A model generated the notes under the pieces. It searched no databases. It was given only the letters and a program-made list of their open reading frames with translations, and had not been told where the DNA came from. 64,000 nt of DNA from Guadua angustifolia. Lineage: Eukaryota; Streptophyta; Magnoliopsida; Poales; Poaceae. This document shows positions 58,762 through 64,000 of this stretch, piece by piece. The translations under genes and the position numbers were made by a program. Each line of letters opens with the position of its first letter. Within the stretch, counting starts at the first letter, position 1. Location: assembly GCA_036346375.1 (NCBI GenBank), contig CM070512.1, forward strand, positions 44,934,466-44,998,465, in the 5' to 3' direction.

Positions 58762-59452
58762 TAGACCTGGGTATTGGGCTGGTTTTAGCCTGTTTGTGGC
58801 ACGGCAAGCATGAAATGGCTGAAAGCACAATACGACACATATGTGGATGGGTCAGCCCAGTACAGCATGAATGATAGGGTTGTACTGGGTCTCGCGGTCG
58901 GGCATGACGGGCGACACAACATGCCTTCATCGGGCGTGCTTAAACCGACACAGCACGAAATAGGCTCGATGCGCTTGAAGCAGTAGGCACAGCACACAAC
59001 AGAGTGTTCTGTAGTGATATTGCGTCATGTTGTGGCTCGCCCTACTGTTGGCGCCTTTTGTGGTCCTCGTATGCAGAGAAGGGGGGAGACAACAGATATG
59101 CTAAGAAGTGAAGACTGAACAATACATACTCATTGATACCGAGCACACGCACCAAGCCACTCTGCACTGGGTACCCCACATTAGGTGTAAGGTTTTTAAA
59201 AAGCCAGTAACTCTATACCTATTTAAAAATAAATAAAATTTAGTTCTTTTCCCTCGAATATTTGTGTCCACTATCTCAGCTCCATGCATCTCCAACTCCT
59301 TTCCTCTCATCATAATAATGCAAACGGGCTGAGTCTTGGCCAGCACGAATCACAAATGGGTTGTAGCTGAGCTCACCAAATGCAAGCTAGGCCAGCACGG
59401 CACGGTTTAGGCATGCGGCCCGACCAGCGACCAGCACAACACCCACCTATGA
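58762..59452. mobile_element. hAT-type non-autonomous element, about 690 bp
   Basis: The left end tagacctgggtattgggctg pairs imperfectly with the inverted right end (cataggtgggtgttgtgctg). The flanks gtagtagc (58754-58761) and ctagtagc (59453-59460) are an 8-bp duplication with one change. The interior is rich in agcacgg / gcccgac words. Short open frames in it carry no motif. Confidence 0.65.
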
Positions 59453-59512
59453 CTAGTAGCAGGCTCTACTAGTGGGCTGAGCTAGCCGTCCATGTCAGGA
59501 CCAAGGTTCAAA

Positions 59513-60683
59513 ATCCTAGTGAAATTTTGGAAATTTCGATCAAGATTTCAGATTTTGGCCAGGCACGAGTTTCCAAATACTGGCTAGATAAAAAATTGAA
59601 ATTTTTTTAAATTACTACAGTAATATTGGAAATCTTGATAATTGTAACCATATTTTGACTTTTTTGACCGGATCTGGTTCAATACCCCTTAAGAATGTCA
59701 TCTTCCATGAAAATATTTGAAAAAACTGAATTTTTAAGACATTTTATAAAAATAATAAAAAACTCTGTGATCATACAAATGTGCAAACTTGATCATAATC
59801 TTAAAAATATATGGTATCATATTTAAAAGTCTGTGATCATACAAAAAAATTTCAAAAGAATTAAACTCCATTTGTTATCTTGAAAAAAAATAAAAAACAG
59901 ATGGAACAAAAATGAGATAGTAAACTTGTCAGAATATTATAAATTCGCTCGAGTGTGATCACAATTCAAAATATTTATGAGAGTTTAATCATTGCTTTAA
60001 AACCATTCTCTAAAATTTTTTTAAAAAATAAACCTTTTTTGGTTGCTCAGCCAAGCTTTTTTGAAGACAGTAGCACTGTGAGAATTTTTAAAATTCCTCA
60101 TGCTTGACAATCATATGAAAAATTTATGAGAATATTAGTGATACTTTAGGACCATCCACAAAAATTTTCAAAATTTTATAAAGTGGTTTGAACCACTCTT
60201 CATTCGGTCAAAATTTGCTGGTCAGCCTTTTATTAGGATAGTGGCACTGTCTAAATTTTTGAACATTCGTGAGGTCTGATCATCATCTGAAAGTTTTATG
60301 AGAATATTATTGATGTGTCAAGACCATCTACAAAAGTTTTTAAAAATTTTCTAACGTGGTTTGAACTATTTTCCATTCAGTTGAAATTTGCTGGTTAGTC
60401 TTTTATCTAGACAGTAGCACTTTCAAAATTTTTAAAAATTCCTCAAGCTTGATCATCATCTAAAATTTTTATGGAAAAATTAGTGATTTGTCAAGACCAT
60501 CCAAAAAAAGTTTCAAAATTTTCTAATATCATTTCAACTATTTTTCGCTCGGTTGAATTTTGTTGAGATTTCACCAATTTCAGGAATTTCATTTAAAAAA
60601 TTCTCTAAAATTCTGAGATTTCATCGAAATTTCTGATTTCGCCCATCTCCAATATGTGAATCGAAAATAAAATTTCAAACCCT
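59513..60683. mobile_element. MULE-like AT-rich element, copy C (inverted)
   Basis: It starts aaggttcaaaatcc, like the inverted right end of copy B, and ends aaatttcaaaccct. The interior matches copies A and B in reverse orientation (ttttgaccggatctggttc, tcatgaaaatttg-like blocks). Target duplications are not clear. Confidence 0.5.
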
Positions 60684-61030
60684 GATGAGGACTCCGTCCT
60701 ATTTGGTGCTAAGATGGGGCCGCTTGAGATGACATTCTTGTTGCAAATCACTCCAATGTGTAGAGCGCATATGAATACTAAGGTGAGAAGCAATTCTTTT
60801 TTTTTCCTGGTTGGTTTAATTTTTTTGCAAGTTTGTTTATGTTTGAACAAAATTGTACATTTAATCCCTTCTCGACTGCGGTAGGTATCTGCCGTACTCC
60901 CACATCAAGAAGGAGAGTAGATTTGCTATTTTATTCCGATTAAGACCAAAGTTGCGAAAAAAGACTAAATAACAGAAAAATCTAAAACTCCCTTTTAGGG
61001 TCTCATAGAAGCATAATAATCCCCATCTTC
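60684..61030. other. Unassigned sequence
   Basis: No gene or repeat was recognised; the minus-strand ORFs at 60605-60850 and 60861-61301 have no motif, and the second overlaps the SINE. Confidence 0.4.
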
Positions 61031-61240
61031 GCGGCTGAGCGAGTAGCTCAGTTGGCTTGGCGTGCTCGCTGAGCAGCCAGCCCGCCCACGTTCGACGTCG
61101 CTCGGCGCGGGCTCGCGTGAGGCGAGTGCGTGGCGCGTGTGTGCGTGCGTGTATGTGTGGAGTGCGTGCACGCGTAGTCCACCTGATGATTCTTCTTCTA
61201 TACTGAATACCAGAGCTCCTGACCAATTTAAAAAAAAAAA
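61031..61240 (+). mobile_element. tRNA-derived SINE, about 210 bp
   Basis: The head has an RNA polymerase III A box (tagctcagttgg, 61044-61055) and B box (gttcgacgtc, 61090-61099) 35 bp apart. A unique GT-rich body follows, with an A-run at 61231-61240. The flanks tccccatcttc (61020-61030) and tctccatcttc (61241-61251) are an 11-bp target duplication with one change. The B box has a C where most tRNAs have A or G. Confidence 0.82.
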
Positions 61241-61251
61241 TCTCCATCTTC

Positions 61252-61879
61252 ATTTGATCTCCCTCCCACCAACTCTCCATCTCTCTCCTTTTCTCATCCA
61301 TGTCCCTTTCCTCGTCGATGCTATCCTCTCTCCTCCACGACCTACCGTACCCCTTGAAAAAATACTAATTCACTGCGGCACTCCTTTGCTGCTTCATCCA
61401 TTTTTTAGTACTTGAAAATTTTGACCAAACTTTTCTTCCACAAATATTTAACAACTTTGCAATTCTCAACGCAGAGTTGCTATTGTTGCCTCCTTCCATT
61501 GTTGGTCTTAAGATATTATCAAAGGACATGCATTTCCGTCACATTTTATCTGAATTGTACTGGTAATTACCTCGATGTACGTAATTTGATAAAAAAAAAT
61601 ACCAAGTATTCAGAAACGGACGGACTAATACCAGCAGCAAAATGCAGGGACGTTCTACAGCCAAAAAATAATAATGATGATGAAGTGTCTACCCAAGTAC
61701 TCCTGACATGGATACTACAGGTACGCTAAGTAATCCCTACCTGTAAAATTATAAGGCCTATAGTTTGACCGGTCATGTTTAAAAATATAAAGTTTGCTTA
61801 TAGATTTAAGGTAGCTTTTCTACAACATGTTTATTATTTTCTCTCAACTATATGTATTTATTTATTATCATCCTATTAG
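61252..61879. other. Unassigned sequence
   Basis: No coding sequence or repeat was recognised. The 105-residue frame at 61412-61729 is low in complexity and has no motif. Confidence 0.4.
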
Positions 61880-62560
61880 CGCCGAAAAATATGATAAGGA
61901 TTGATAGACTCGAACACATGCAAATGCTGGGTTTAAATTTGCTCTGTACCATGTCAACCGATTTGATTCTACAATCGGCGAGAAAAAAAATATAATCTAA
62001 ACAGCTATTTTAGCCGATTAGGTTTTTTATAGAGATCAGATCTAAACAACTATTTGGCCGATTAGGCCGTAAGTAATGATAAATCTAAATAATTTATTAT
62101 GGCTGATTAGATAATTTGATAAAGGCAAATTTTCCCAAAAAGATGATACGTAACAAGATCGAAGAAAAGTAGACATGGATAGATTAGCGTAATCGAGGAT
62201 GATCAACAGCTGGTGATGCGCAACTTTATTGATAAAAACGAATTACAAGTAGATTCTAAATTACAAGGCTACTCCTAATCGATAGGAGATAAATAAAAGT
62301 AGATGCGAGTTGTGTATTTGATTGATTGTTGTCTTCTTTAGCTTGCCTTAGATCCCTTTTATAGCGCACAGGGTGATCATATCATTTTACGATTCATTAC
62401 AACCCATGAATCGTATCAGTCTATATCGCTCTAAAGATAATTTTGTTTTACTTAAACCGATATCGACTAGATATCCTAATTTAACTCTGCCCTCTGCCCG
62501 AAGATAAAATTGTTTCCCGCGCAAATCCTACTTTTCAAGCACGCCATATTTTGTATTAGC
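61880..62560 (-). repeat. Probable LTR fragment
   Basis: Short words rich in ccgatta / taatcgg recur at 61960-62110. A minus-strand TATA-like ctataaaag is at 62358-62366, inside a stretch resembling an LTR promoter. The layout recalls the 25096-29040 element's LTR without clear identity. No partner was found. Confidence 0.4.
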
Positions 62561-62957
62561 GCGCCAAGTGCAAGAAACAACAAAGAGCGGTGTGGTCTCA
62601 CGAGTCCTTTGCAGCAAGGAAGCCACATGCAACTGCATGTACAATGATACATACCAGTTGCATGTAAAACTATGCCACGTAGGATTTTAGGTGACGTGGA
62701 GGAGAGAGAAAATTGTTGTCCACTATTTAATAGACAGTCTTATAGACAGCTTTCTATTTTGTGTGTTATTGTATAGATAGTCTGTTATTTGGATAAGTGA
62801 CCATTACAAACAACTATATAGACGATTCATTGTATGAGTTATTTTTTATACTGTTTATAGATAATATAAAGATATATTATAGACAGCTGCCGTCTATATT
62901 ATTGTATTATACTCTTGCATCTCGCACATGGGGCGACGTAAAGTGGTCGTCCCCATG
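62561..62957. other. AT-rich unassigned sequence
   Basis: Contains repeated tatagacagct / agctgccgtctat words (62735-62900), possibly part of a MITE, but ends could not be set. Confidence 0.35.
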
Positions 62958-63130
62958 TAGGGCTGTGCACAATATCACCGAACCGAACCAGAAAAACCGA
63001 ACCGAACCGGTCAAATCGGTTTGACAGGTTTTCGGTTTTCGGTACGGTTTCTAGAAAATGGTGGTTTCGGTGTTTCGGTTTTGTCGGTAAGAAACCGAAG
63101 AAAAACCGAAACCGAAGAAGAACCGAGAGG
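62958..63130. repeat. hAT-like terminal fragment rich in accgaacc
   Basis: It starts tagggctgtgcacaatatc and continues with accgaaccgaacc and aaccgaagaag words, like hAT MITEs beginning TAGGG. No inverted partner or 8-bp duplication was found, so it is probably truncated. Confidence 0.45.
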
Positions 63131-63482
63131 TTTGGTCACGCACTCGCGCGCGCGAGCGTGGGCTAAGCGGTGATCTGTGTGACGTAACGCATGGGAAAAT
63201 GGGCTGTGGGCAGTGGGCCGGACAACGGTAGTGGCCTAGTGCCTAGTGGGCTTGATAGAAAAAGTTACCATGTACATGTAGTATCAGGATTAAACCAAAG
63301 CACAAAGCAGAGGCCTCGACGGCTTCGCCGGCCGCGCCAACCGTCTCTGAAGTTCCATTTTGCGTTTGCTTTTTTTAGATAAAGGATTAAAATCCGGCTT
63401 CTGCAATTGCACACAGCCGAGTTCTTACAAATATCACATCCGCATAGCATTATTTAATAATAGAGACAGAGAGAGTGTAAAA

Positions 63483-63978
63483 TTAAAAGCAAATTCTATA
63501 ATTGCTTCTCCATCCATTCATGGAAAAAATGTCCAACGCCACAACCTCCAATGCATTGCAAACCAGTCGAATGGTCTCCCTGTTGTTCTCAGACTGCAAT
63601 AGAGCCCAAAATCGCTTCCAGCATGTTCCCCTGAACGTAGCCTTTATTACTACCAGCCTGGATCGCAGAGCAATCCCCCTTTTCATTGGATTGCTTAGCG
63701 ATAACATCATCAGGAACCTTATCCGCAGAAGCAGTCCGGAAGCCCCCAGGGTTTCCAACACTCTGGGTGCCACCAGTAAGAACACCGCGACTATTTGAAT
63801 CAGCGTGGCCCCCAAAATCTTGAACGCGAGCACGGACTCCATACCGTCCACGACCACGCCCTTGAAATCTTGGGGAACGAAGACCTCCACGAGCAGGATG
63901 AAGTTGACCACCATAGCTGCGACCATGAAATAAATCGCCACCAATGCCGCCATGAATCACCAAATAGCAACCGCCCAA
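63483..63978 (-). other. Open frame at the window edge, Gly/Arg-rich, unidentified
   Basis: Two long minus-strand frames overlap (63953-63483 and 63978-63589). The second has a Gly/Arg-rich stretch (RSPRFQGRGRGRYGVR), the kind seen in nucleic-acid-binding tails of retroelement Gag/ORF1 proteins or RGG proteins. It is cut by the window end, and the other frame is hydrophobic and probably a shadow. I cannot name a family. Confidence 0.3.
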
Positions 63979-64000
63979 ACACCATTCAAATTCGAATGAA

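Noticed and set aside
61031..61110. A tRNA gene
   Set aside because: A and B boxes are present, but no cloverleaf or acceptor stem closes, and an A-run plus target duplication mark it as a SINE.

Overview
This window looks like nuclear DNA of a grass (Poaceae). It is dominated by nested transposable elements of typical grass type: a CACTA element with TNP2, Copia elements of the Sirevirus kind, long-LTR elements, and Stowaway, hAT and MULE-like elements. There are two credible host genes, both on the minus strand and both with GT-AG introns. The species cannot be told from the sequence. No rRNA, canonical tRNA, CRISPR array or bacterial feature was seen.

Layout. 1-6637: a decayed CACTA element, with TNP2 remnants on the minus strand, subterminal repeats and a TAGTG terminus at 6637. 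It has inserted into a Copia element whose gag/pol remnants resume at 6641. 6641-23564: that Copia element (Sirevirus-like, plus strand), split at 8118/19488 by an 11.36-kb non-autonomous Sirevirus-like element (8119-19482, minus strand). The nested element has 3.19-kb LTRs, a perfect ACGTA target duplication, an initiator-Met primer site, repeated polypurine tracts and a gag-only ORF. 23911-24166: Stowaway MITE. 24180-24770: decayed Copia gag. 25096-29040: non-autonomous LTR element (target duplication CCTGC), possibly inside a broken host gene. 29260-30015: hAT-type MITE.

30619-32013 is a two-exon CHUP1-like coiled-coil gene. 33260-40756 is a nine-exon gene for a chloroplast FKBP-type peptidyl-prolyl isomerase (best match FKBP16-4). 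Its introns 3 and 4 have been enlarged by a LINE, a hAT element, a MITE and a MULE-like element. All its exon junctions are in phase, so it is probably functional.

41854-54925 is a stack of three diverged LTRs of one long-LTR superfamily. One is a clean solo LTR (46231-49964, target duplication CTACC). A Sirevirus-like solo LTR (50668-52009, target duplication CTATT) has inserted into the outermost one. 55993-60683 holds two further MULE-like copies around a hAT MITE. 61031-61240 is a tRNA-derived SINE, and the remainder is LTR and hAT debris plus an unidentified open frame at the window edge.

The most interesting signals are in non-coding retrotransposon DNA. First, a hairpin close to the U5 end has stems that differ between LTR families yet stay complementary around a shared loop. 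Second, about ten copies of the primer-binding-site/tRNA-end motif lie inside the nested element. Third, seven perfect TGACGTCA palindromes lie within 225 bp of one solo LTR. Fourth, one short block of strong divergence lies between two otherwise near-identical LTRs.
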